From: Crambe crambe | Lineage: Eukaryota > Porifera > Demospongiae > Poecilosclerida > Crambeidae | NCBI GenBank assembly: GCA_963924555.1 | Contig: OZ004584.1 | Location: 5,455,001 to 5,519,000 of the forward strand | Direction of reading: 5' to 3' | Length of the DNA stretch: 64,000 nt | Shown: positions 1 to 10,429 of the stretch, in pieces | How positions within the stretch are numbered: the stretch's first letter is position 1 | Layout of the letters: the number at the start of each line of letters is the position of its first letter | Position numbers and translations under genes: made by a program | The notes under the pieces: generated by a model | The model's input: only the letters and a program-made list of their open reading frames with translations | The model's database searches: none | What the model was told of the DNA's origin: nothing

Positions 1-64
1 ATGTCATGCTACTGAGCATGCACAGCTCTGAGCAAAACTTTAGCAAGCAGAAGTTAGCAGATAG

Positions 65-125
65 CAGGGTTCTCCCCAGTGAAACTGATCAGAGCAGTGC
101 CTTAATACCACATTAAAGGATTTTG
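65..125. repeat. Truncated hAT-like MITE end
   Basis: Begins CAGGGTTCTCCCCAGTG and matches, in reverse orientation, the right half of the complete MITE at 40430-40593, ending near 'taaaggatttt'. Only one terminal inverted repeat is present, so it is a truncated copy. It lies in the intron just upstream of a PTP exon. A second truncated copy sits at the equivalent place at 53135. Confidence 0.6.
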
Positions 126-141
126 ATGATTGTGCACACAG

Positions 142-1483
142 ATGGTATGGGAGCAGGGATCCACTGGTATTGTCATGCTGACAGACGTTATTGAGGAAGG
201 CAAAGTTCGGTGCTGTCAGTACTGGCCAGAGGTGAAGAGTTCGCGGGAGTATGGGAAGTTTGAAGTGACCACACTATCGCAACAGCATGATCGGATCTCC
301 TTCACGAGACAACTACGTCTCAAAAACAGAATGGTACAAGTTATGTACATTAGTGGAACCTTTTGATGTGGACTTGATGTCCCACTGTAACCTTATTTAC
401 GAACCAGGACACTTTTTCCCATGACTATGAAAAGCTACAACCTTCTTTTCAAATCAGGATAGCTAGTTTTTCCCTAGTCCTCCATATTATGGAGAAATGT
501 TTGTCTGTTATTGCTGTTTTTTCATACTCATCTACTTCTTTTTTCTTTTGTAGTCTGGGGAAGAAAGACGAATTGTACAAATGCAGTACATTGATTGGCC
601 AGATCACGGTGAGTAGGACTCTGCTATGTATGATACAATTATTGTGTGAACCAAGCATAGCTGTCATTATTGGATTTTATCCTGATGTGTATATGTAGGT
701 GTTCCTGGAAGTAAGGTGGACTTTCTTCGCTTTGTGCAGGGGGTGCGGTCTTTGAGGGAAGGCATTAACACACCACTAGTCGTTCATTGCAGGTACTGAT
801 AATAGGAACTAACCTAACTCCTACAATTAAGTACTCTTTATTCACTGTATGCTAATGGAAACTAACCTAACTCCTACAATTAACTACTCTTAAGTCATTC
901 TCTTTAACTGATTCTGTAATGTCTTTCTTTTTTCAAGCGCTGGGATCGGTCGAACTGGAGTCCTGGTATTGATGGAAACGGCACTTTGCAAGATGGAGGT
1001 GCTGGAACCTATCTACCCTCTAGAGATCGTTCGTCACATGAGAGACCAGAGAGGGATGCTTGTTCAGACACCAGTAAGTTCCCTCCACGTAAGAATGTAG
1101 CTAATGGTAGTCTCTCCCATTTTCCATTCTCTTTATCTCTCCCTTTCCTTTCCCCATTCTGTAGTACCAGTACCAGTTTGTGTGCGAGAGTATTTTGAAA
1201 GCTTATGAAGGTAAGTGTAAATATTTGCAATCTATCTACAATGTAGGGGATTTTCAGTTAAAGAAATAAATGTAGCTGTTATAGCCCAAGTGTAGTAGTT
1301 ATATCTGATCTGATTGTCCTAGCTGGACTAATAGGATTGTATAAATTTTAGCTTGATAGAATTATTAGCTGAATTATCCAAGAACTCACTTTACTATCAT
1401 GTCTTGCAGATGACTATGTTGAAATTGAACTTCCTAACCGACCTCTGTCTGTGGCTGCCACTGCTAACAAAACAATTGCCTGA
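142..1483 (+). CDS. PTPN3/4-like tyrosine phosphatase, catalytic exons (5' end outside window)
   Basis: Six exons fit GT-AG splicing: 142-333, 554-608, 699-792, 938-1073, 1165-1210 and 1410-1483. They join in frame into the C-terminal two thirds of a classical protein tyrosine phosphatase domain. Exon 1 starts MVWEQGS; the WPD loop (WPDHG) spans the exon 2-3 junction; the P-loop [10 protein letters not shown], with catalytic Cys and Arg, spans exons 3-4; the Q-loop region (QTPYQYQF) spans exons 4-5. The last exon ends [10 protein letters not shown]...KTIA and stop. The enzyme would hydrolyse phosphotyrosine in the cytoplasm. The family call rests on [15 protein letters not shown] context and on PDZ exons spliced to the equivalent PTP exons elsewhere in the window (46814-52442). 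No lesion is visible here, unlike the other two copies, but the start of the domain lies outside the window, so overall function cannot be judged. Confidence 0.82.
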
Positions 1484-2274
1484 CGACTGGTGAACTTTAT
1501 TTTTATGCTTGTCCATGCATTAATTATTAGTTTTGTCATAACTACAACTATTATGCATACAATCATTCATAATACGACTCTTCATCATCTATTACAATAA
1601 TAATTTTTCATTACCCTCATAATTACTATGTACATCACAACTGTTGTGGACTTGTGGACTACACATAGCTAAGCCAAAACAACTTGGTATAAGAATAGAC
1701 ACTAGTAACTAAGTGCTAGTCTGAATTTCCATGTTAAACCCCTTACCTACCCAACATGACTTCTATTTTTCGCAAACTACCCTTTCTACTTGCAGATCAA
1801 GAAGAACCTGTTCATCACACAACTGCCATGTTCATTTCCAAATTTAAGAACCACAGCAATATATATTTTTACAAAACTGCTATTCCTACTTCACTCCTAG
1901 GCCTCCTAAATGGGTGTGGTTATTGAAATTAGGAATAATAATTATAGCTGTGGTTCTTGTGTTTGGTGATGGGTATGGGTAAGGGGTTACTTGATTCACT
2001 TGTTGCTGAAGGGGGAGTGAAGTAAAGTAGGGATTTAAGTTGGGTGATATAGGCGTGGTTATTATGAGGGTTAGGATGCAGCTAAAATTTATGGCTATCC
2101 CTACTAGAAAGAAAGTCACCACTTTATTTTAATATTGTCACAGTTAATTACATGTTCAAGTACATGTAGTAATACAGTGTATTACACCTTTGATGTGTGC
2201 CATGATCACATAAAAGTAAAAGTTCAAAGTTCTCAGAGTTCAGGTCTTACATAGCTCAAAGTTTAGGTCTTAGT

Positions 2275-2495
2275 CAGGGCTGTAGCCAGGATTTTAGAAA
2301 AGGGGATATCTGTGCACTTGTGTGTGGAAACATTTTTCATGGCCATGGCCACTTTTGCCCAACCACACCCTAAATCATGCATTTTTTATTTGATATGAGG
2401 CAGTCAGGAAAATTATGAAGATCATGAGTAGATGGTACCACTTCTTCGTAATCCACTAGCTAAACCCCCCCAAACCACCCCTGGCTACAGGCCTG
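2275..2495. repeat. MITE with CAGG(G/C)CTGTAGCCAGG ends
   Basis: Left end CAGGGCTGTAGCCAGG and right end CCTGGCTACAGGCCTG form imperfect terminal inverted repeats about 220 bp apart, as in non-autonomous hAT-like elements. I see no clear target duplication. The same insertion is present in the duplicate at 55307-55569, where an internal C-tract is longer, so it predates that duplication. Confidence 0.55.
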
Positions 2496-3179
2496 GGGAG
2501 GATCATAAGCCAGATTAAATTTAATAGCTAGTTTTCCTTGTATAAACTTTGTCACATTAATTTTACTTAGCTAGCTACAGGTTATAAGCCGAAAATGGTG
2601 ATACGGTAAATCAGTGCACCACTTTTATTACTGGTCAGGCATAGCTGAAGCATGCAGTTTTACTGCAGTGAATCTATAATTATAGAAAGACGTGATAGTA
2701 GTGTGATACTGGGAACTGTAGCTATTGAGAGCATATTCCATTAAAATTATAATGACCTTGAGCATGCATGCTCACCTACAATTGTAGCTAGCTATTTGCT
2801 TTCCCCAGTAAAGTGATTTATAAGACCACCCCTTGGGATGGCAGAAAGTGGAAAGTGGTCTTATAATTATTGCAGGTGGTCTCTATAATAAAAGGATCAA
2901 TGCATTAGAAAGTGGTCTAGCTGGGTAGGGATCTTATGATCCACTGTAAGTGTTTGTCATGAGCATGCTAAGTGCTTACCATGAAACACTCAGGAGAGTG
3001 TGTATAATGCCTATAGTTGATGGGTTTTGTCTGGCCCTTGATGTTTCTGGTCTCATGAGAAACTAATGGAAGCAACTGAACATGAATAGTGTTAAGGTCT
3101 TGCATTAACATGATAGATGAATTGCTAATGTTGATTCAACTTTAGATTGGCCTACGTATAATATTTCCTGAATCAATTT

Positions 3180-3202
3180 GGGGGGGGGGGGGGGGGGGGG
3201 GG
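3180..3202. repeat. 23-nt poly-G tract
   Basis: An uninterrupted run of 23 G, followed by a fragment ending 'tggctacaggcctg' that resembles the right end of the CAGGCCTGTAGCC MITE. The run and about 120 bases before it are absent from the duplicate near 56190, so this is a local insertion. Tract length may be unreliable in an assembly. Confidence 0.8.
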
Positions 3203-3329
3203 CTCAAGCCTGCTGGCTACAGGCCTGTTAGTTCGCTATAGCTACAGGTGTTACATTAGCTATAGCACACATCAATACTCAGTTCTTATAGCTAGTAATC
3301 TTGAATACTGAGTTAGTTAATATCCAAGA

Positions 3330-4726
3330 ATGGAAGAAGATATGTATGAGCCAATGGATGGCAAAGAAGCTGATGTGTCTCTTAACAAAAATCCTTGCTA
3401 TGGTACGTCTTCAGACATCAAGCTGGAAAGTATGTCTTCAGACATCAAGCTGGAAAGTATGTCTTCAGACATCAAGCTGGAAAGTGCAACATCTCCTCTG
3501 GCGAAATCCAAATCCAAGAAGCCTGTTTGTAGTTTGTTGTGCATGTGTGCACTAGTTGGATTCGTCTTAGTAGGCAGTGCTGCATTTGCTGGCTTGGCTC
3601 TTACAGTGTGGAATTCTTCACAAGTCAACGATGCTAAGCTTGAGATGGAACACATGATAACACAGCTTAAGAATTCTCTATCTGGACTTGATACTTCTAT
3701 ATCTGAACAAGCGAATGTTTCAAGATCATTGGAAATACGAATTGATGATATCTTACTACAATTGAACCATATAACATCTGAACTTGAAAGAAGACTAACG
3801 CGACTTCAGATAATTGAAAATAATTGCAATGATATTCAGAGTAATATTTCAAAGTCATTAAATTTTAAACTAAACAATATCATTCGGTCATTGACTGGAC
3901 AGTACTCAAATCTTCCAGCTGATTCATGTTCCCATGTCTTGCTATTGAATCTCTTCTCCCCATCAGGTCACTACTGGATTAGGTCCTCCAATGGCTCTGC
4001 TGTACGTGTGTACTGTGACATGACCAGGTCATGTGGTAACATCACTGGAGGGTGGATGGGAGTGGCTAGTCTGAATTGGAGCAATGAATCTCTTCCATGT
4101 CCCGATGGATTCAGAGAACGCAATGACTCTGGCATCCGCACTGTGGAATCAACTCCACATCAACTAGTTCATGTTCTAGATTGATCTTTGAAACATACAG
4201 CACTGTGTATAGTAGAGTCTGTGGCAAGATTAATGGTTATCAAGTTGGTTCTACTGATGCATTAGGACTACGTCGTGGCATTATAACAATTCACTCTAAT
4301 TACGTGGATGGTGTTAGTCTTACACATGGAAGCAATCCTAGGAGACATATCTGGACTTTTGTTGCTGCTCACAGTGATAACTATATCAATGAATTTCCAG
4401 GCAGCCTAAGCAGCTTCTGTCATTGTGTGAGACCAGGTGACAGTAGAATCATGCCCCCTCCTTCTTTTGTGGGAATGGACTACTTCTGTGATACAGGAAT
4501 TCGAAGAAGTATGCTCTTGCATTCTACATTTCTTGCTGATGATCCCCTGTGGGATGGTGCTGGGTGTGCTCCTAATAGCACATGCTGTTCCTTCAATAAC
4601 CCCCCGTGGTTCCACAAGCAACTACATCAGACACCACTGATGACATAGAGAATGAGGGTGTGTTGTGATGAGGGCAGAGACAATGAAGACATCGCCATAT
4701 CGAATGTGGATATTTATGTACAGTAG
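3330..4726 (+). pseudogene. Short-class type II coiled-coil/fibrinogen-like receptor, copy A, frameshifted
   Basis: From the ATG at 3330 the protein has a cytoplasmic tail containing YEPM (a YxxM motif), three tandem 9-residue units (SSDIKLESM), a hydrophobic span around residues 68-94, a stalk with heptad-like Leu/Ile spacing, and the conserved head (GHYWIRSSNGSAVRVYCDM and a GGWM motif). The frame is lost near 4140, where one T is missing compared with the intact B gene (the codons for RTCGIN become RTVEST), and ORF 1 stops at 4184. The rest of the head is still recognisable in another frame from 4181, including FVGMDYFCDTG, with further small changes near 4627 and 4651, ending at a TAG at 4724-4726. 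The head would be extracellular and the function is unknown. The call is a recently broken gene; a sequencing error at the single-base lesion is the main alternative. Confidence 0.8.
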
Positions 4727-6168
4727 TGTGCTGAGACATCTTCACTATAAAGTAGTTTAGTGACTTTTAACATTGACATTATTGAGTGCTATCATATACT
4801 TTTACTTGTGCAAACTGTTGTAGAACTTGGTAGAATCTTTCTTTTTGAAAGTATAGTAGCTATTGTATTTCGTGGTGGTTGAGTGCGAATGCTGTGGGTG
4901 TGGTGTCAGCAGGGGAATAACAAGCAAATTCAAATTGGTCAGGCTGTTCGAACCACACCCTTAATGGGTGTGTCCTAACTACACCCATCAATCATAACAT
5001 TGTAGCTACAAAAATTGAGTCTATGCTGAGAATCACCAATGGATTCACTAGCTACAGCTGTCAAATCAAGGCTATCAGTGAGAACTTTATGCTACTGTCC
5101 ACAAATAACATTTCACTCTGCCTCAATGAGAAACATTTAGGGAAGTTAAATCCTGGTGTGGAAGGCACCCTTAGAAAAGAGTGTGCCGCACACATGTCTG
5201 TTTCACACACAACCATGCATGGGGCCATACCCCATTTTTACTAGTCAGGCTATGCATGGCCTGACTAGCCAGTATGCTTCCTATATGCCCCTAGAGTAAC
5301 AATGCAAAAACAAGTAAAAACAATAATAAAAAAACAACAATAGCGAAGAAAATAAAAAAGTTCTTGTTCTGTATGCAGTACTATAGTTCAACACTTTGAT
5401 GATTGCCATAGTCAACTAGCTGCAGGATTGTAATAGAAAATTGCCGAATGTTCCACCCTCCAAATCCTGCAATCGTTGCTTGCCTTACGTTTTGCTCTTT
5501 CTCTGACTGTTGCTTACCTTAGCTCAACTTCAGCTGGCTAGCTAAGCATGGCTGAGCCTCCCAAGGCTAAGAGACCCCAAAAAGAATGTTTCAGGAATCT
5601 AAAGTGAACTTTTATAGGCTGTAGATAGTATCTTTAGAGCTAGTATGGCTTCCTTTCCACTGTACACATTAATAAGTGATATGATGTGCTATGCATCTTT
5701 CAAGTGGGTTATGGAAAAGTGGATGTGGTCAGGCAAAAAATTTCTCCACACGCAAGTGCACGGATATTGTGTTCCTACCATCCCTGATGAAACATTGGCA
5801 ACTACAGACTATAACAAGGTATAGAAGCCATGCAGTATAATCATAATACAATCTATGCCTTCTTCTGCCTGATGAATCTTCCACAGCAACTTTCTTCACC
5901 AGCAAATTTGTCGAAACTATGGATATAAGATGGTACTAACTTTGAAAGGGTGCTTTGGGAATCCAGAAGACAAGTCTTTTTGCATTTAAATTGTCGGTTG
6001 CTATTACAATAATCTAGAACTAACTACCACACATGGTTGACATCTTGCATGCGTGGTAAATATATTATTTGTGGGTTAAATTTTCATTGATTTAGGCTAT
6101 CCATGAAAACTGATCAAAAACAAAATAAACTGTGCAAGTCTACGAAATAGTTCAGTAGCTGCATGCAG
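4727..6168. other. Intergenic region between receptors A and B
   Basis: No gene is supported. About 4980-5340 shares blocks with 7990-8290 downstream of receptor B (for example 'tccaggtgtggaaggc' and an A-rich 'aacaatagcgaagaaaa' stretch), showing that receptor 3' flanks are homologous. About 5870-6168 is the upstream flank shared with receptors C, D and F, including 'gggaatccagaagacaagt'. Confidence 0.55.
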
Positions 6169-6175
6169 TATAAAA
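6169..6175 (+). promoter_or_regulatory. TATA box of receptor B
   Basis: TATAAAA lies 114 bases before the ATG. The same TATAAAAACAGCTTCAG core and following untranslated leader are conserved before receptors C (21592), D (44271) and F (60256), while most other flanking DNA varies. This points to a maintained core promoter with a leader of roughly 80-90 bases. Confidence 0.65.
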
Positions 6176-6282
6176 ACAGCTTCAGCTCACAGCAAGAAGC
6201 AGTTGTCCTATTGACATTTCCACACAGTCAATTGTGAATTAACTATCATTCTCTGCAAGAGTTCAGCTATCTGTCCTTAGTC

Positions 6283-7851
6283 ATGGAAGGAGAAAATGAA
6301 TATGAAATGATTACTTTTGATAATCAATGCTATGATGTTCCTTCAAGAGACAAGCCTCAAAATCCATCTGCATCTGAAAATCAAGTTCCTTCAAGAGACG
6401 AGCTTCAAAATCCATCTGCATATGAAAATCTCGAGTCACAGTATAAAATGCCTGCTTGTAGTTGGATGTGTGCAATCTTACTGGTTGGATTCATCTTAGT
6501 AGGTAGTGCTGCATTTATTAGCTTGGGTCTTACCTTATGGAATAATTCCAACTTAAAAACACAAAGTGTGGAGTTTCAGGCTTCTAATGTAGCTGAACTT
6601 GAAAAAAGATTAGCACAGCTTCAGGTTTCTGTAAACAACAATACATTGGAATGTGAAAGAAAAATAATGGAGCTTCAAAATGACAGTACATCTGAACTCG
6701 AAAGAAGATTAGCACAACTTCAAGTTTCTGTGAATAATAATACATTGGAATGTGAAAAAAAGATATTGGAGCTTCAGAATTCTTCAAATGATAGTACATC
6801 TGAACTCGAAGGAAGATTAGCACAGCTTCAGGTTTCTGTGAACAATAATACATTGGAATGTGAAAAAAAGATATTGGAGCTTCAGAATTCTTCAAATGAT
6901 AGTACATCTGAACTTGAAAGAAGACTAACACGACTTCAGATAATTGAAAATAATCGCAATGATATTCAGAGTAATATTTCAAAGTCATTAAATTTTAAAC
7001 TAAATAATATCATTCGGTCATTGACTGGACAGTACTCGAATCTTCCAGCTGATTCATGTTCCCATATCTTGCTGTTGAATCTCTCCTCCTCATCAGGTCA
7101 CTACTGGATCAGGTCCTCCAATGGCTCTGCTGTGCGTGTGTACTGTGACATGACCAGGTCCTGTGGTAACATCACTGGAGGGTGGATGAGAGTGGCTAGT
7201 CTGGACTTGAGCAATGAATCTCTTCCATGTCCCGATGGATTCAGAGAACGCAATGACTCTGGCATTCACACTTGTGGAATCAACTCCACAACTAGTTTGT
7301 GTCGTTCTTTGATTTTTGAAACATACAGCACTTTGTATAGTAGAGTCTGTGGCAAGATAAATGCTTATCAAGTTGGTACTCCAGATGCATTCAGTACAAT
7401 GCAAGGGCGTGGTTCAAACATAACAATTGACTCTAATTACGTGGATGGTGTTAGTCTTACGCATGGAAGCGATCCTAGGAGACACATCTGGACTTTCGTT
7501 GTAGCTCATGATGATGCCAGTAAAATGAAACTTATAAGTAGTATCTGTCAATGTGTGAAACCAGGTGATAGTAGGATCATGGTCCCTCCTTCTTTTGTGG
7601 GAATGGACTACTTCTGTGATACAGGAAGTCGAAATAGATCAGGTGTGGGACAGTTTTACCGTGATGATCCCCTGTGGGATGGGACTGGTTGTGCTTCTAC
7701 TAGCACATGCTGTTCCTTCAATAACCCCCCGTGGTTCCACAAGCAACTCCCATCAGCCACCACTGACGACATAGAGATGAGGGTGTGTCATGATGAGGGC
7801 AGAGGCAATGAAGACATTGCCATATCGAATGTTGAAATTAATGTACAGTAG
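6283..7851 (+). CDS. Long-class type II coiled-coil/fibrinogen-like receptor B (522 aa, intact)
   Basis: Single-exon ORF. Residues 1-60 form a cytoplasmic tail with tyrosines in YEMI (7), YDVP (17) and YENL (47), plus two VPSRD-type 16-residue repeats. Residues 62-86 are a strongly hydrophobic membrane span with no signal peptide before it, implying type II topology. Residues about 105-225 are a stalk of tandem repeats of about 33-35 residues beginning ELExRLAQLQVSVNNNT, each with an N-glycosylation sequon and one cysteine, consistent with a disulfide-linked coiled coil. From about 271 the head starts SGHYWIR and contains VYCDM and GGWM, like the start of a fibrinogen-related domain. It then continues into a cysteine-rich module with RRHIWTF, FVGMDYFCDTG, DPLWDG, CCSFNNPPWF and a final EINVQ. 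I know this head only as a module of sponge and some cnidarian predicted proteins. A cell-surface recognition or adhesion role is inference. The ATG follows a conserved leader and aligns with C, D and F. Confidence 0.88.
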   Translation: MEGENEYEMITFDNQCYDVPSRDKPQNPSASENQVPSRDELQNPSAYENLESQYKMPACSWMCAILLVGFILVGSAAFISLGLTLWNNSNLKTQSVEFQASNVAELEKRLAQLQVSVNNNTLECERKIMELQNDSTSELERRLAQLQVSVNNNTLECEKKILELQNSSNDSTSELEGRLAQLQVSVNNNTLECEKKILELQNSSNDSTSELERRLTRLQIIENNRNDIQSNISKSLNFKLNNIIRSLTGQYSNLPADSCSHILLLNLSSSSGHYWIRSSNGSAVRVYCDMTRSCGNITGGWMRVASLDLSNESLPCPDGFRERNDSGIHTCGINSTTSLCRSLIFETYSTLYSRVCGKINAYQVGTPDAFSTMQGRGSNITIDSNYVDGVSLTHGSDPRRHIWTFVVAHDDASKMKLISSICQCVKPGDSRIMVPPSFVGMDYFCDTGSRNRSGVGQFYRDDPLWDGTGCASTSTCCSFNNPPWFHKQLPSATTDDIEMRVCHDEGRGNEDIAISNVEINVQ

Positions 7852-8668
7852 TGTGCTGAGACATCTTCATTATAAAGTAGTTTAGCTAGTGACTTTTATT
7901 CGTGAGGAGTGCTATCACATACCTTTGCATGTGCAACTACATAGAACTTGGTAGAATCTTTCTTTTTGGAACTGTGTCCTAACTACACCCATCGTGATAA
8001 TTATTGTAATCAATTACAAAAAAAAAGAGTCAAGGTGAACTTTGTCCATTCACTCTGCCTCAGTGAGCTGAAGCATTTTAAATCCAGGTGTGGAAGGCCC
8101 TCTAGAAAAGAATTATGCCACACATAATGCCCATTTCACATACAGCCATGCTCCTTTGTGTGAGACACTCCCATTTACACTGAAAATATTGGCCTGACCA
8201 GCCAGAGTGCTTCCTACACACAATTAAAAACAATAAAAAAACACAACATAACCAACAATAGCGAAGAAAACAAAACAAAAAACTTCCTGTTCTGTATGTA
8301 ATTCTTTGATGGTTGCCATAGTGTTACTGTAATGTGTCGTTGCTAGGCTACCTGAAAGCTGCAACTAGCTGCACTATAATACTGCTTAAACAATGTCATA
8401 ACAAGAGTTAATTTCCATGAATTGGATGGGCAGATGGTCAGGTCAACTGCAATTTATTATAATTGACGGATTGGATCATGTGACTATCATATGACTCCAC
8501 ATTCACATACACAGCCCCACTAGCATGGATCATGAATTTAACTGTCCACCAAACACACGAGATCATGTGACTTGACTTGTCTTCTCTTCCTTCATTAAGC
8601 TAATAGCCACTGGCTAGCATAGCATGTGACTATCATGTGACTTATTTTCTTACACACACAGCCCACAG
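7852..8668. other. Intergenic region between receptor B and PDZ exons
   Basis: No gene is seen. The region contains the receptor 3' flank and a stretch from about 8400 to 8660 rich in repeated 'gatcatgtgactatcatgtga' words. The same words precede the PDZ exons at 45960-46180 and 62040-62265, so the receptor-to-PDZ spacer is part of the duplicated cassette. Confidence 0.5.
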
Positions 8669-9840
8669 AGTACTATGATGAGCAGAATGCATTTGAGGAG
8701 CGGATAAGTCAAGTGAGTATGGATGACCTTGCAGCTGAGGGTCTACTCCTCATCAGAATGCAGCCAGACCAACAAGGGAGGTACGGCTTCATCGTCAAGG
8801 TAACTGGACAGTATTGAGTGTAGTAGGATTTTTTCTTGGAGAAAATTTCTTTACGGTTTTGCTAAATTCAAGCATTTGCTGCTACATAAAAAGTTTAGTA
8901 TGTAATTGTAGTTGTTGCCTCAATTGCAGGGTGGAGCTGATGAAAGAATGCCAGTGATAGTGACCAAAATCACTCCAGATTCACCGGTGAGATGTTAAGC
9001 ATGCCAGTGATGGGATCAAGTTTAAAACCCATCATTCATCTTTGAGGGGGTTGGAGTGAATAGGAAATACACGTTGGTGCACTGCAATAACAAGAGTGTG
9101 TACTTTATACCAACTATAAACAATATAACAGTAAAGGTATCTTACTGTTTACAGAGGGCATTCAAAAGATATCAAAAGATATGCAGTAAACATTTTCACT
9201 CTCAGAGTGTAGCTTAGAAGTGGAAAAGCTACATAATTGTGTATTGGAGTTTGCAGAGTTCTTGCAACAATAAAGTGAGTGCCACATGTGCATTGGCTAA
9301 TTTCTGATTGTCATTCTCATGTTTTATAGCTTTTGATGGCCACCCAACTTTGCCAAGCGGTTGGCCATATGACCAGCTGGTGGAAAAATTATTTCTTACT
9401 CTGAATGCACCACTTTTTGACCACTTTCTTTGACCTAATCTTGTTAGGTGATGCTTGCAGGCTGCTACTTGTAATCCCCCTGTGGAGGAAGGAGACCAAG
9501 TCCTCTACATCAACAACAGAGCCATCACCGAGAAGACACACGAACAGATTATCTTGTTGATCAAATCCAGCAGGTAAAGGGTTATACATTTAAAACACTT
9601 GGGATCATGGAGGGGATAACTACTTGGGCTGAAACCCTGAACTTTATGTACTCTCATTTTGGTCCCAGTGAACTGGTGATGATAATAAAGCCTCGTAACC
9701 TCCAGCAAGTGAACCTGACACTGCGAAGTTCAGCTCCTACAATGGACAATGATCCGGGACACATGCTGAGAGAGTCCCTTACCTTCCTGGAACCCTCTCC
9801 TCTGGAAAGGGACTCCTCCATACCATACCCTGAATCCTGA
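8669..9840 (+). pseudogene. PDZ-domain exons of PTPN3/4-like gene, copy 1 (fragment)
   Basis: Four exons fit GT-AG splicing: about 8669-8799, 8930-8986, 9461-9573 and 9669 onward. Together they encode a PDZ domain: the carboxylate-binding region reads GRYGFIVKGG, followed by MPVIVTKITPDSPA, EGDQVLYINNRAI and ELVMIIKPRN. This is the best-preserved PDZ copy; exon 2 is in frame here, unlike the D and F copies. In the other copies exon 4 ends at LLHFD before a GTGAGT donor. Here the sequence diverges after 'ggactcctccat' and runs to a stop at 9840, then almost directly into the next PTP exon. The exon encoding the start of the PTP domain (present at 52442) is missing, so the gene is broken by a deletion between PDZ and PTP. 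FERM exons are not seen. Confidence 0.72.
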
Positions 9841-10429
9841 ATCATATCCTGAATACCACATTAAAGGATTTTGATGATGATGCACACAGATGGTATGGGA
9901 GCAGGGATCCACTGGTATTGTCATGCTGACAGGGAGGGCAAAGTTCGGTGCTGTCAGTACTGGCCAGAGGTCAAGAGTTCGCGGGAGTATGGGAAGTTTG
10001 AAGTGACCACACTGTCACAACATTGTCACAGCAGCATGATCGGATCTCCTTCACGAGACAACTACGTCTCAAGAACAGAATGGTACAAGTTATGTACATT
10101 AGTGGAACCTTTTAATGTGGACTGGATGTCCCACTGTAACCTTATTTACGAATACTTTTTCTCGTTAGCTACAATGAAAAGCTACAACCTTATTTCAGGA
10201 TACTTTTCCCCTAGTCCTCCATAATAATGGAGAAGCTTCATTATTGTGTTTGGTTCTGTCTTTGCTGTTTTTTCACATACTCATCTACTTCTTCTTTTTT
10301 CTTTTGTAGTCTGGGGAAGAAAGACGAATTGTCCAAATGCAGTACATTGGTTGGCCAGATCACGGTGAGTAGGACTCTGCTACATATGATAAAATTATCG
10401 TGTGAACCAAGCATATAATACTATCACTA

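Larger units (their letters stand above)
1484..3329. other. Intergenic: PTP 3' flank, interspersed repeats, short-receptor upstream region
   Basis: No gene seen. The first 250 bases downstream of the PTP stop recur after every PTP copy (18987, 54491) and also at 25455-25740 without the gene. About 1885-2125 holds an interspersed repeat beginning 'ttcctacttcactcc' and ending near 'tatccctacta', with relatives at 54895-55145, 24690-24870 and 59300-59460. Further repeats are listed separately. Confidence 0.6.
1..4726 (+). repeat. Duplicated segment, copy 1 (partner at 53077-57405)
   Basis: From the first base, this stretch matches the segment at about 53077-57395 closely in exons, introns and non-coding DNA. 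It holds the PTP catalytic exons followed by the short-class receptor gene. The two copies differ by small indels, by a poly-G-bearing insertion near 3090-3215 present only here, and by the number of 27-nt tail repeats in the receptor (three here, two there). Homology already runs at base 1, so the duplication extends left of the window. Confidence 0.85.

Noticed and set aside
5023..5244. 73-codon open frame between receptors A and B
   Set aside because: Lies in a receptor 3' flank repeat; the homologous stretch near 8040-8170 is not open.
6584..6988. Antisense open frame of 134 codons across the stalk repeats of receptor B (and similar at 60722-60982)
   Set aside because: Mirror of a repetitive coiled-coil coding region; no independent motif, start context or conservation signal.
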